Shown: positions 24,450-31,831 of the stretch, one piece after another
Layout: each line of letters begins with the position of its first letter
Position numbering within the stretch: the stretch's first letter is position 1
NCBI RefSeq assembly: GCF_030540775.2
Contig: NZ_CP141266.1
Location: forward strand, 1,785,001 to 1,849,000
Length of the DNA: 64,000 nucleotides
Direction of reading: 5' to 3'
Source of the DNA: Flavivirga abyssicola
GTDB lineage: Bacteria > Bacteroidota > Bacteroidia > Flavobacteriales > Flavobacteriaceae
Notes under the pieces: model-generated
Seen by the model: only the letters and a program-made list of their open reading frames with translations
Told to the model about the DNA's origin: nothing
Database searches by the model: none
Translations under genes and position numbers: made by a program

Positions 24450-25931
24450 TTAAGTGTTGTTCTTGATTATTTTGTCAACCAGTTCGGTGAATCTTGGATA
24501 GAAAGCTTTTGAGACGTAATACAATTCAACGAATTTTTGTCTCTCTGTACTACCTTGATCACCTGGTTGATTTAGTAAGTCCGTGCGGATAGAATCCAAA
24601 TCTCTAATTGAGAAGTCAGGTGATAATTCTTCTTTATTCTCAGAATATTTTATCTGCCTTGTTTTATAGTATTCAGTTTTAATGAGAATTGTTTTAATCT
24701 CGTCTTCAATCGTAAGGTTTGAGTAATACTGCTTGCCTGATTCGTTTATAAAGTGAATTACATTTCCGACTGTTCTAGTCAACCATTCTCCCCACTTAAT
24801 ATCTTCATTTGGAATGTGATCTACTCCAGGTACAATAACTCTATGCAACCCTACATCAGTAAGTATTCGGTCAAAACTGCTAACCTTTACGATAGAATCT
24901 GATGCACTTTGAATAGATAAACAATTATTTGAATAACCACTTAATCTGTCCCTCAAAGCTTCAAATTCTGCCTCGTTACGATTGCCTTTTTTTTGAGAAA
25001 AATATAACCATTTACACAATCTCGCATAGGACTTTTCTGACGGATTGCCTTTCTTGATGATTCCATTTAGGTCAGTCTTAATCGACTTCATAAGATCAAG
25101 CCAAGTCTTTCTAGTATATTTGATTTTGTTTCCATTTATCTTCTCTATAGTCACATCCTCTAATCCAGGTTCGCTATTCCATGTAACGCATGATTGGATC
25201 AATTCTGGGTTATCTGGTTTTAACTTCATAAACGATCCAATAGCCTTAAGCCCTCCCAGAGAGAAGCCTAGCAAAGATATTTTTAAATTGTCTAAATCAA
25301 ATAATGAACTATAGAACCCATTGTTACTAGAATGATTACTGACAATCTGAGATATAAGTAATTCTACCTCTGCGATACTTTTTTTGAAATTGTAGTAGTA
25401 CATCATTTCTAATTCACCGCTTGCATAGTCAGTAGGAATGTGACACCGATATTTCATTTTTTTTCTGCTCATCTCGAAGTCCGGAACGCGTCTATTGAGA
25501 TGATACGGTGTTGGCAGCAGTATCGAAGCAATACCTTGATTGGCGAATTGACTTCCAAGGATATCATAGAGATCGAAATGCATAACTTCATTCAGTCCAT
25601 TGAACATAATTATTAGTTTGTTTACTCTCTCGTTCTTTGATTTACTTGTTATCTTTTTTTTTGGCAGGTAACACCGCAAGTACATGTCCTCTTGAAAGTC
25701 TTCCTTCCATGCTCCCTGAATTACTTCTGGTGCAAAACTGGTGTCACTATGATGAAACCGTTTCATAATCCTAATATGGTTACTACTATCATAGTCGGTT
25801 AAAATATTCTCACTTTTGAGAAATTCTTGGTGGCCTTTGTCATATCCATTGAAATCCTTTTTAGGACAAGCGAATGAATAACGTTGATCGACTTTTCCTG
25901 ATGTATAGAAACTTGGTATTCCGTATTCCAT
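24450..25931 (-). CDS. Alpha/beta-hydrolase fold protein (cassette-like unit)
   Basis: 493 aa from the ATG at 25931 (MEYGIPSFYTSGKVD); the longer frame begins with a TTG inside the upstream repeat and is rejected. The nucleophile elbow reads LLGFSLGGLKAIGSF (Ser near residue 223). Preceding strands (KLIIMFNGLNEVMHFDLYDI, GIASILLPTPYHLNRR) give an oxyanion region. A late Asp (IQSASDSIVKVSSFD) and His (VPGVDHIPNEDIKW) complete a plausible triad. Cytoplasmic, no signal. Substrate unknown; the size and lid insertions recall DUF-type esterases. Its ATG is 69 bases behind the TATATTTA element of leader module copy 3. Confidence 0.78.
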   Translation of the reverse strand: MEYGIPSFYTSGKVDQRYSFACPKKDFNGYDKGHQEFLKSENILTDYDSSNHIRIMKRFHHSDTSFAPEVIQGAWKEDFQEDMYLRCYLPKKKITSKSKNERVNKLIIMFNGLNEVMHFDLYDILGSQFANQGIASILLPTPYHLNRRVPDFEMSRKKMKYRCHIPTDYASGELEMMYYYNFKKSIAEVELLISQIVSNHSSNNGFYSSLFDLDNLKISLLGFSLGGLKAIGSFMKLKPDNPELIQSCVTWNSEPGLEDVTIEKINGNKIKYTRKTWLDLMKSIKTDLNGIIKKGNPSEKSYARLCKWLYFSQKKGNRNEAEFEALRDRLSGYSNNCLSIQSASDSIVKVSSFDRILTDVGLHRVIVPGVDHIPNEDIKWGEWLTRTVGNVIHFINESGKQYYSNLTIEDEIKTILIKTEYYKTRQIKYSENKEELSPDFSIRDLDSIRTDLLNQPGDQGSTERQKFVELYYVSKAFYPRFTELVDKIIKNNT

Positions 25932-25962
25932 GATTTGTTTTATTATGTACAACAATTGTATA

Positions 25963-26169
25963 AACGCATCTTATGGCGTTTATTTCTCTTATATCTGTCT
26001 AAATATAAGAAGTTTATTTAATTTATTGACAGATTTACCTTATAACGTAGAATTATATGGTTAGTAAGTCTTTTTATTAAGGTTGCGACGTTTTGAAGTT
26101 ATGAGATTGAAGTATGATTTTTTTTGTAAAATCCAAGTTTAAGAGATTCTTCACTACGTTCAGAATGAC
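25963..26169 (-). repeat. Leader/promoter module copy 3 (long form)
   Basis: Nearly the same sequence as copy 2 from cgcatcttatggcgtttatt to cttcactacgttcagaatga. TATATTTA lies at 26000-26007 on the minus strand. Directly after it (26175-26206) comes a copy of the SulP gene 3' end, then element R copy 5. The space 25932-26343 contains no gene. Confidence 0.7.
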
Positions 26170-26174
26170 ATCTA

Positions 26175-26206
26175 ATCAATGCTCAACAACCTCTTTCAGA
26201 CGTTTT
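26175..26206 (-). repeat. Stray copy of the 3' end of the SulP gene
   Basis: 32 bases beginning atcaatgctcaacaacctct are identical to 29635-29666, the last codons and stop of the SulP transporter gene. Here they lie between leader module copy 3 and element R copy 5, outside any frame. Confidence 0.85.
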
Positions 26207-26208
26207 TC

Positions 26209-26305
26209 CCTGCTCCCGCCAGTTTGCAACTGGTGGCGAAAACAGATAATTATCTTATTTATTTTTTTCTTACTCTTATATCCACAAGTTAAAAACTTAC
26301 GGTAG
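26209..26305. mobile_element. MITE-like element R, short copy 5
   Basis: Starts tgctcccgccagtttgcaac with the usual hairpin and shared body (agataattatcttatttatt). It ends at the internal-type hairpin caagttaaaaacttacggta, which in the long copies sits mid-element. This suggests the long copies are nested or fused elements. Confidence 0.6.
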
Positions 26306-26343
26306 CTAATATACTATACCCGATCGGGGTTTTATTTAAACAT

Positions 26344-27018
26344 TTAAGCTGTTATTAAATCTATCATTTTAAGTGCAACATTAGATGCAGATGCAGGGTT
26401 CTGTCCAGTCACTATATTTCCATCAATTGCAACATATGATTCAAAAGGTTTTGTATGCAAAAATATTGCTCCTTGCTTTATAAGTTCTTCATCGAGCATA
26501 AATGGAATTACGTCTCCAAGAGTGTGTTTATCTTCCTCTTCTTCTGCTTTTGTGAAGGAGTTGATTTTTTTCCCCTTTAACAAGTTCCTTCCATCAGTTA
26601 GTTTAACATTAAGCAATGCAGCAGGTCCATGACAAACAGCTCCAATAACTTTTCCGTTTTCATACGCTTGTTTAATAATTTTTTTAACCAATGGGTTATC
26701 GACCATGTCTGTCATTAATCCTAAGCCTCCTGGAAAGAATATGGCATCATATGCAGTGATATCTATGTGACTTAGTTTGTGACTAAAGTTAAGTCTTTTA
26801 AACCCGTTACTTTCCATAAACGCCTTATTAACTTTTTGAGAAGAATCGTAACCTACAAAAGGAGGGGTTCCACCAATAATACTTGCAAAATCTACAGTAT
26901 AATTTTTATTGATAAATTCATAATAAGGATCTGCTATTTCTGAAAACTCATAACCAGCAGGGTGTTTTCCTGTACCTGTCTTATCAGTACTAGTAACAAT
27001 AAATAATATGTGTTTCAT
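26344..27018 (-). CDS. DJ-1/PfpI family (Hsp31-like) protein
   Basis: 224 aa. Nucleophile elbow GAVCHGPAALL with the conserved Cys near residue 125, acidic partner Glu in the N-terminal YEFSEIADPYYEF region, and FFPGGLGLMTDM before the elbow. The class is type-1 glutamine amidotransferase-like; near relatives act as chaperones or glyoxalases that detoxify methylglyoxal. Last gene of a minus-strand cluster with a tautomerase, an EamA transporter and a Crp/Fnr regulator. Its stop borders the repeat island. Confidence 0.9.
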   Translation of the reverse strand: MKHILFIVTSTDKTGTGKHPAGYEFSEIADPYYEFINKNYTVDFASIIGGTPPFVGYDSSQKVNKAFMESNGFKRLNFSHKLSHIDITAYDAIFFPGGLGLMTDMVDNPLVKKIIKQAYENGKVIGAVCHGPAALLNVKLTDGRNLLKGKKINSFTKAEEEEDKHTLGDVIPFMLDEELIKQGAIFLHTKPFESYVAIDGNIVTGQNPASASNVALKMIDLITA

Positions 27019-27080
27019 ATTGTATTTGTTTAAGTTTAAAAAAAGAGGAAATAATCATTCTTCCTCTTTTTAACTATTAA

Positions 27081-27497
27081 TTACCCTTTACTAATTGCTT
27101 CTCCTAATTCTTGATTAGTCATTGCAACACCATCTAAATTCCATCCTCCATCTACTGCATGAAGAACATTTACATAAATGTTGTCTTTAGGTTGTGTTCC
27201 TCCTGATAATTTGTGAATAATTTCCGTTGCATCTGCAAAAAATTGTTTCTGAATATTTCTGTTGGCAAGTGCAAACGACGGAACTTTCCATTCAACCCAT
27301 GCTCCGGAAAACTCTTTTCCGCCAGAGAAAGTAGAACTTTTAGGTAATACTGTAACAGTAGCAGTTACGTTTGGTGTCATTACAGTGTTTCCTGTTAAAT
27401 CATGATTTTTTAAGAAAGCATCTGTAATTTGAGAGACTGCTTCTTTTTCTTTTCCTTTAGGTAATACACCTTCTGTTAATGTCAATGTTAATGGCAT
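27081..27497 (-). CDS. Tautomerase family protein
   Basis: 138 aa. Begins MPLTLTLTEGVLPKGKEKEA, so Pro1 would be exposed as the catalytic base. Length and pattern fit fused-type tautomerases (two beta-alpha-beta units in one chain) rather than the 62-aa 4-OT type. The C-terminal half has NIYVNVLHAVDGGWNLDGV. Cotranscribed with the DJ-1 gene (63 bases after its stop). A palindrome TTGTC-N4-GACAA lies 77 bases before its start, the same position as the operator in the first tautomerase cluster. Confidence 0.82.
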   Translation of the reverse strand: MPLTLTLTEGVLPKGKEKEAVSQITDAFLKNHDLTGNTVMTPNVTATVTVLPKSSTFSGGKEFSGAWVEWKVPSFALANRNIQKQFFADATEIIHKLSGGTQPKDNIYVNVLHAVDGGWNLDGVAMTNQELGEAISKG

Positions 27498-27573
27498 AAT
27501 ATATGTGCTTTTAAATTGTGAACTTTATTGTTCAACAACAATGCAAATATGATATGATGAGAACGTTTAAAAG

Positions 27574-27587
27574 TTGTCTTATGACAA
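27574..27587. promoter_or_regulatory. Palindrome ttgtcttatgacaa, probable Crp/Fnr-type operator
   Basis: Perfect arms TTGTC/GACAA around a 4-base centre, the geometry of Fnr-type boxes. It overlaps the last codons of the EamA gene, 77 bases upstream of the tautomerase start. A near copy (tgtcttatgacca, 29109-29121) lies before the regulator gene itself. Confidence 0.55.
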
Positions 27588-28466
27588 TGTTTTTGAGAAT
27601 TTTGAACTACTATTATTACTAATAAGTAAACCTGTAATAATAAATAGCCCTCCTATGGTGTGATATGTATCTATATTTTCATCAAAAAGAATAGCAAATA
27701 GAGCTGCCGATAATGGAATAATATTCATATAAATTCCTGCTTTACCTGCCCCTTTAATTTGAACTCCTTTTTGCCATAAAAAATAGGCTAGTGCTGTACC
27801 TAAACATCCAATTCCCAATACAGCCATCCAAAAATGATGTGTGTGTGCTGTTACTACTTCCATTCCGCTAATTGGCAATAGGATGAAGAAACCTATTAGG
27901 CAGCATGAACTTGTTAATAATGTGAAATTTAAATTCGAAATTGTTGATGTATATTTTTTTACCCAAACATGATGCAATGCAAAAAATACGTTGGCAATTA
28001 ATATGAGAATATCTCCATAATTAAATTGGATGTTACTTATGTTGGTTATATGCCCTTTTAGGATTAAATAGATTACTCCAAAGAAAGCAATAATGATACC
28101 TGCTATTTGAATTTTATTAATAGGAGTTTTTATTATTTTATACGAGAAAAGAATTGTTAATGCGGGATTTAAACTAACAATAAGTGCTGCATTTACTGCT
28201 GAGGTATTTAGTAATCCAAGAAAGAAAAATAAATTAAACCCGAAAAGACCAATAAATCCTGTAAGCGAAATACCCTTTAGGTTTTTTTTGATTATTTTAA
28301 ATGAGGGTAATTTTTTACTCCCTAAAAGGGTCAATATCACAACGCCAAATAAGAAGCGCCAAAACCCTGCCTCAATAAAATTAACTTCTTTTAATATTAC
28401 TTTTGCTAAATGGAAATTTAATCCTAAAAATACAGTGGCAATAATTAAGTAGAGTATCGCTTTCAT
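27579..28466 (-). CDS. EamA/DMT-superfamily transporter
   Basis: 295 aa with ten hydrophobic segments in two five-helix halves, the EamA pattern: AILYLIIATVFLGLNFHLAK at the start, EAGFWRFLFGVVILTLLG, IQIAGIIIAFFGVIYLILKG closing the first half, and GIYMNIIPLSAALFAILFDE in the second. These are inner-membrane exporters or importers of amino acids, metabolites or drugs; the substrate is not predictable. It starts 10 bases after the Crp/Fnr regulator stop and is cotranscribed with it. Confidence 0.9.
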   Translation of the reverse strand: MKAILYLIIATVFLGLNFHLAKVILKEVNFIEAGFWRFLFGVVILTLLGSKKLPSFKIIKKNLKGISLTGFIGLFGFNLFFFLGLLNTSAVNAALIVSLNPALTILFSYKIIKTPINKIQIAGIIIAFFGVIYLILKGHITNISNIQFNYGDILILIANVFFALHHVWVKKYTSTISNLNFTLLTSSCCLIGFFILLPISGMEVVTAHTHHFWMAVLGIGCLGTALAYFLWQKGVQIKGAGKAGIYMNIIPLSAALFAILFDENIDTYHTIGGLFIITGLLISNNSSSKFSKTLS

Positions 28467-28476
28467 AAATAACAGG

Positions 28477-29046
28477 CTATAATTTTGCTCGTAATTTACT
28501 TAGCGTTGAGTTGGTCATGCCTAAGTATGAAGCAACTAATTTACTTGAAATACGAGAAAGTAATTTGGGTTCGTGTTCCATAACCCATTTGAGTTTGTCA
28601 ATCCCTTCCATGCCTAAAAAACTATAGATTCGCATTTGCGAATGAATAAAAGCGAATTCTATAAATTTATGATAAACATGAGCAAATAGTGGTACAGTAT
28701 CAACTAATTTAAAAAAGTCTTCTCGATGAATTACAAGTAGTTCTGATGGTTCTAAAGAAACTAAACAATCTCTTGATGGTTTTTGCAAGATAAAACTGGT
28801 GTTTGCAGATATGATGCTGTCTTCTAATGCAAAGTACCCTGTAACTTCATTACCTTTATTATCTATTTCATAGAGCCGTAAGCATCCTTTTTTAATAAAA
28901 TAGAAATGTTTGCATACCTGACCAATATTGCACAACATTTCATTTCGGACTGTTTTGATGGGTTTGAACGCTTTAATTATTAGTTGTAATTCCTTATCGT
29001 CTATTTTTCCGTGACTTTTTATATATAGTTCTAATTCTTGATACAC
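28477..29046 (-). CDS. Crp/Fnr family transcriptional regulator
   Basis: 189 aa. cNMP-type barrel (NEMLCNIGQVCKHFYFIKKG; GNEVTGYFALEDSI) and C-terminal HTH (SSKLVASYLGMTNSTLSKL). No Fe-S cysteine cluster. It heads the operon regulator-EamA and is followed, after a palindrome, by tautomerase-DJ-1. Paralogue in type of the regulator at 5274-5837; both sit next to a tautomerase gene. A copy of its likely operator lies 63 bases before its own start, which suggests autoregulation. Confidence 0.9.
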   Translation of the reverse strand: MYQELELYIKSHGKIDDKELQLIIKAFKPIKTVRNEMLCNIGQVCKHFYFIKKGCLRLYEIDNKGNEVTGYFALEDSIISANTSFILQKPSRDCLVSLEPSELLVIHREDFFKLVDTVPLFAHVYHKFIEFAFIHSQMRIYSFLGMEGIDKLKWVMEHEPKLLSRISSKLVASYLGMTNSTLSKLRAKL

Positions 29047-29108
29047 TTTGTATTTATTATTTTGTGAATTTATAGAACAAAGGTAAGAAGGGTTAATTTT
29101 GAAAATAG

Positions 29109-29121
29109 TGTCTTATGACCA
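29109..29121. promoter_or_regulatory. Second copy of the tgtcttatgac motif, before the regulator
   Basis: tgtcttatgacca matches the palindrome at 27574-27587 in 12 of 13 positions and lies 63 bases upstream of the Crp/Fnr start. The rest of the 300-base gap 29047-29347 contains only the palindromic repeat at 29192-29276. Confidence 0.5.
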
Positions 29122-29191
29122 ACTTTTATTTAATTCCTATATATTATTAATTTAACGTATTAATAGTCATTGATTTTCAATTAGTTACATT

Positions 29192-29276
29192 AAAAACACC
29201 CCTAAAGTCCCCTCAAGGGGACAATTTTACCGAGTCAGATTCCTCCCTCGAGGGAGGATTAAGGAGGGTGTTTTTT
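29192..29276. repeat. Dispersed palindromic element with ccctcgagggagg core
   Basis: Outer arms aaaaacaccc / gggtgttttt; inner palindromes cccctcaagggg and cctccctcgagggagg. This type of intergenic unit is common in flavobacterial genomes. It ends in TTTTTT and may act as a terminator. Confidence 0.6.
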
Positions 29277-29347
29277 AATACAAAATATTTTATAAGGCTA
29301 ACAATCAGAACTTTACAATGAAGTTGAATAATTTAAGTTAAATCGAG

Positions 29348-29581
29348 TCACGCTAATTTAAGTTCATTATTTGACAGTATAGCTGTTGCTTCAAAGTAGG
29401 GTTCAGCGTCTACTATCCTTTCCAATTCTTTTGCTCTATTTATCGGTTTTGAAGTTTTAAAACTTAATGTGAATTCCCAAATTCCAGAGTCTGATTTGTA
29501 CAAATTATAGGTCTCTCCAGTGATTGCAAATTTTTCAACACCAAATTCTAAATGATTTATTTCTAGGATGTTATTTTTCAT
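29348..29581 (-). CDS. Hypothetical protein, 77 aa
   Basis: Starts MKNNILEINHLEFGVEKFAI; a mixed alpha/beta pattern with GIWEFTLSFKTSKPINRAKE and a final YFEATAILSNNELKLA. No domain recognised; no signal peptide or membrane segment. It has a clean ATG and a reasonable amino-acid composition but sits alone between a repeat and the SulP gene, 54 bases from the SulP stop on the same strand. Could be a real small protein or the tail of a decayed one. Confidence 0.5.
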   Translation of the reverse strand: MKNNILEINHLEFGVEKFAITGETYNLYKSDSGIWEFTLSFKTSKPINRAKELERIVDAEPYFEATAILSNNELKLA

Positions 29582-29635
29582 TGGGGTTCTAAATTTATAA
29601 GCTTTGAAAAGAAGGAGTGATAAATTAAAGCCCTA

Positions 29636-31831
29636 TCAATGCTCAACAACCTCTTTCAGACGTTTTCCAAAATCAAACAATGCTTTAATTTCTTTTATAC
29701 TTGCCAAGCGTTCTTTTCCAAAGATCAATAACGATTCTCCATTAGATTCTACATGGTAATAAGGGTTACTTTCAAAGAAGTGAACCAGATCATCATCAAA
29801 AAAGGCGGTTATGGCTTCTTCGTTATCGCCTAATAAATAAAAGCGGTTGGAAAAATCGGAATGATTTTGAATAGGAATATCTTTAAATCCGGCAAAGGCG
29901 TATACTTTTTCTAAAAAACCTTCCCTATCTAAAGTAAATTCTGGTATAGGGCAATCTAATTGAATATGGAGCATGGTAGACCTAACAACCTCTTTGGCTA
30001 TAAATTCACCTTCAGAAAATTCAATGTCAAATAAATTTATAACATTGTTTTTATACGATAATTGATTATAGATATGGTTGATATTTTTAGTGTTGAAGAA
30101 TAAAAAATGATTTAAAAAATCAATGCTTTTTTGTTTTTCAGAGTTATAATTTAATTCATAATCTTCAGCCAGATCTTCCATACTGGTTTGACGTCTGGTG
30201 AGGTTGTTTTTAATGATGTTTGGTACAGGAAGCAACCGCCTTAAAGCAAAAGGGTGTTTGGAGTCCGTATCGTGCATATCTAAACCTATAACATCAAAAT
30301 GGCCATCACGTTTTTTAAATAATTCCTGATAATTATGCATGTTTTCCATAACGGTATGATCCACAAAACTACATAGCGAAAAATCAACGATAACATCTTT
30401 ATCTTCCGGAACAGCGTCTAATTTATCCTTTAACTTATAATAGTTTAAAAAACTACAAAAATGCTTCACACTAACATAATAATTATCCTGACCCTCTTCT
30501 TGATACATTAAAACATTGGGTTTCATAACATTTCTAACAAACAAGGAAACGGTTTTATTAATGACAATATGAATTAATAAAGTTGTAATAACCCCAACCA
30601 CGATACCTGTTATTAGTCCTATTTTTAAGGTTATTATTAGGGTTACAAAAAATATAATAAGTTGCTCTTTACCAATAGAGAATATTTTTTTAATAGCATT
30701 TGGAGAGGCTAATTTATAACCGGTATATACCAAAATAGCCATTAAAGCAGGTAAAGGTATTCGGGTTAACTGAGTACTAAATAAAACTATAAAGAGTACT
30801 AAAAAAGTGGCGTGAAAAAAGTTAGAGGATCTGTTACTTGCACCATTATTTACGTTAACGGAACTACGAGCAATTACAGTTACTACATTAAGTCCGCCTA
30901 AAAAACCACTCCCCATGGTTGCCAAACCAAGAGCTTTAAGGTCTCTATTTACATTAGAGCGTCTTTTTTCCGGATCTAATTTATCTACTGCTTTTATACT
31001 CAATAACGATTCTATACTTGCAATTAAGGTTATGGCTAATACACTGGACCAAAACGGAAAACTTCCAACACTGGAAAAATCCGGTAAATGCATATCTGCA
31101 ATAATGGTTTGAATACTCGGTATGCCAGAGATCATATATTCTTTTGCAATAGGGTTTACCTCATGGACTATAAACTCGAAGTAGTAACTAAAACCTATGG
31201 AGAGTATCACAATCCACATGGGAGCTGGTATAAGTTGCAAATACTTATTTCTGATTTTAGCATAAAACATCATGATAGCTAAACTTATTATGCCTGCTAA
31301 AGCAGCAAAGATTAACCCTTTATTTTGGTAATGTAAAGCATCGTTAATGGTAAATGGTATTTCATACAGATAATCTAAAGTCGCTTCGCGTTTAATTTTA
31401 TGGGCGAACATAATATGAAACTGCTTGCCTAAAATAATTAGTCCAATAGCTGCTAACATGCCTTGAATAGCAGAGGAAGGAAAAAAATCGGCTAATTTCC
31501 CCATTCTAAAAAAACCAAGTAAGAGTAATAAGAGGCCGGAGCATATAATAGCTGCATAGGCACTTTCTATACCTAATGTGGTTATGGCTACCAGAAGTAC
31601 ACCAACCAGACCATTACCGGGTCCGGCAATAGTAACATGGCTTCCACCAAAAATAGAAACGACAATACCGCCCACTACCGCTGCTATAATACCAGCAATA
31701 GGAGGAGCTTCACTTGCCATGGCTAAACCTAACCCAAGAGGTAATGCTATAAGGCTAACTACAAAACCAGAAAATATATTTTTTGGTAATGCGCTAAGAA
31801 AATCTTTTATTTTATTTTTTCTCGGACTCAT
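29636..31831 (-). CDS. SulP family inorganic anion transporter with STAS domain
   Basis: 731 aa. About 12-14 membrane segments in residues 15-430, with the family signature in the first helices (SGFVVSLIALPLGLGLAMA; GGSHVTIAGPGNGL). A STAS domain at ~440-545 contains VIVDFSLCSFVDHTVMENMH. The remaining ~180 residues after STAS are longer than in typical SulP proteins and unrecognised. Carries sulfate, bicarbonate or similar anions across the inner membrane. The ATG overlaps the stop of the upstream UspA gene by 4 bases, so the two are translationally coupled. The 3' end of this gene has a stray copy at 26175-26206. Confidence 0.9.
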   Translation of the reverse strand: MSPRKNKIKDFLSALPKNIFSGFVVSLIALPLGLGLAMASEAPPIAGIIAAVVGGIVVSIFGGSHVTIAGPGNGLVGVLLVAITTLGIESAYAAIICSGLLLLLLGFFRMGKLADFFPSSAIQGMLAAIGLIILGKQFHIMFAHKIKREATLDYLYEIPFTINDALHYQNKGLIFAALAGIISLAIMMFYAKIRNKYLQLIPAPMWIVILSIGFSYYFEFIVHEVNPIAKEYMISGIPSIQTIIADMHLPDFSSVGSFPFWSSVLAITLIASIESLLSIKAVDKLDPEKRRSNVNRDLKALGLATMGSGFLGGLNVVTVIARSSVNVNNGASNRSSNFFHATFLVLFIVLFSTQLTRIPLPALMAILVYTGYKLASPNAIKKIFSIGKEQLIIFFVTLIITLKIGLITGIVVGVITTLLIHIVINKTVSLFVRNVMKPNVLMYQEEGQDNYYVSVKHFCSFLNYYKLKDKLDAVPEDKDVIVDFSLCSFVDHTVMENMHNYQELFKKRDGHFDVIGLDMHDTDSKHPFALRRLLPVPNIIKNNLTRRQTSMEDLAEDYELNYNSEKQKSIDFLNHFLFFNTKNINHIYNQLSYKNNVINLFDIEFSEGEFIAKEVVRSTMLHIQLDCPIPEFTLDREGFLEKVYAFAGFKDIPIQNHSDFSNRFYLLGDNEEAITAFFDDDLVHFFESNPYYHVESNGESLLIFGKERLASIKEIKALFDFGKRLKEVVEH

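Noticed and set aside
25932-25955. Longer start for the alpha/beta hydrolase
   Set aside because: It begins with TTG inside the repeat arm; the ATG at 25931 gives a sound N-terminus.
19028-26343. CRISPR array
   Set aside because: The repeats are long, of two or three kinds, with genes between them; there is no regular short repeat-spacer pattern and no cas gene.
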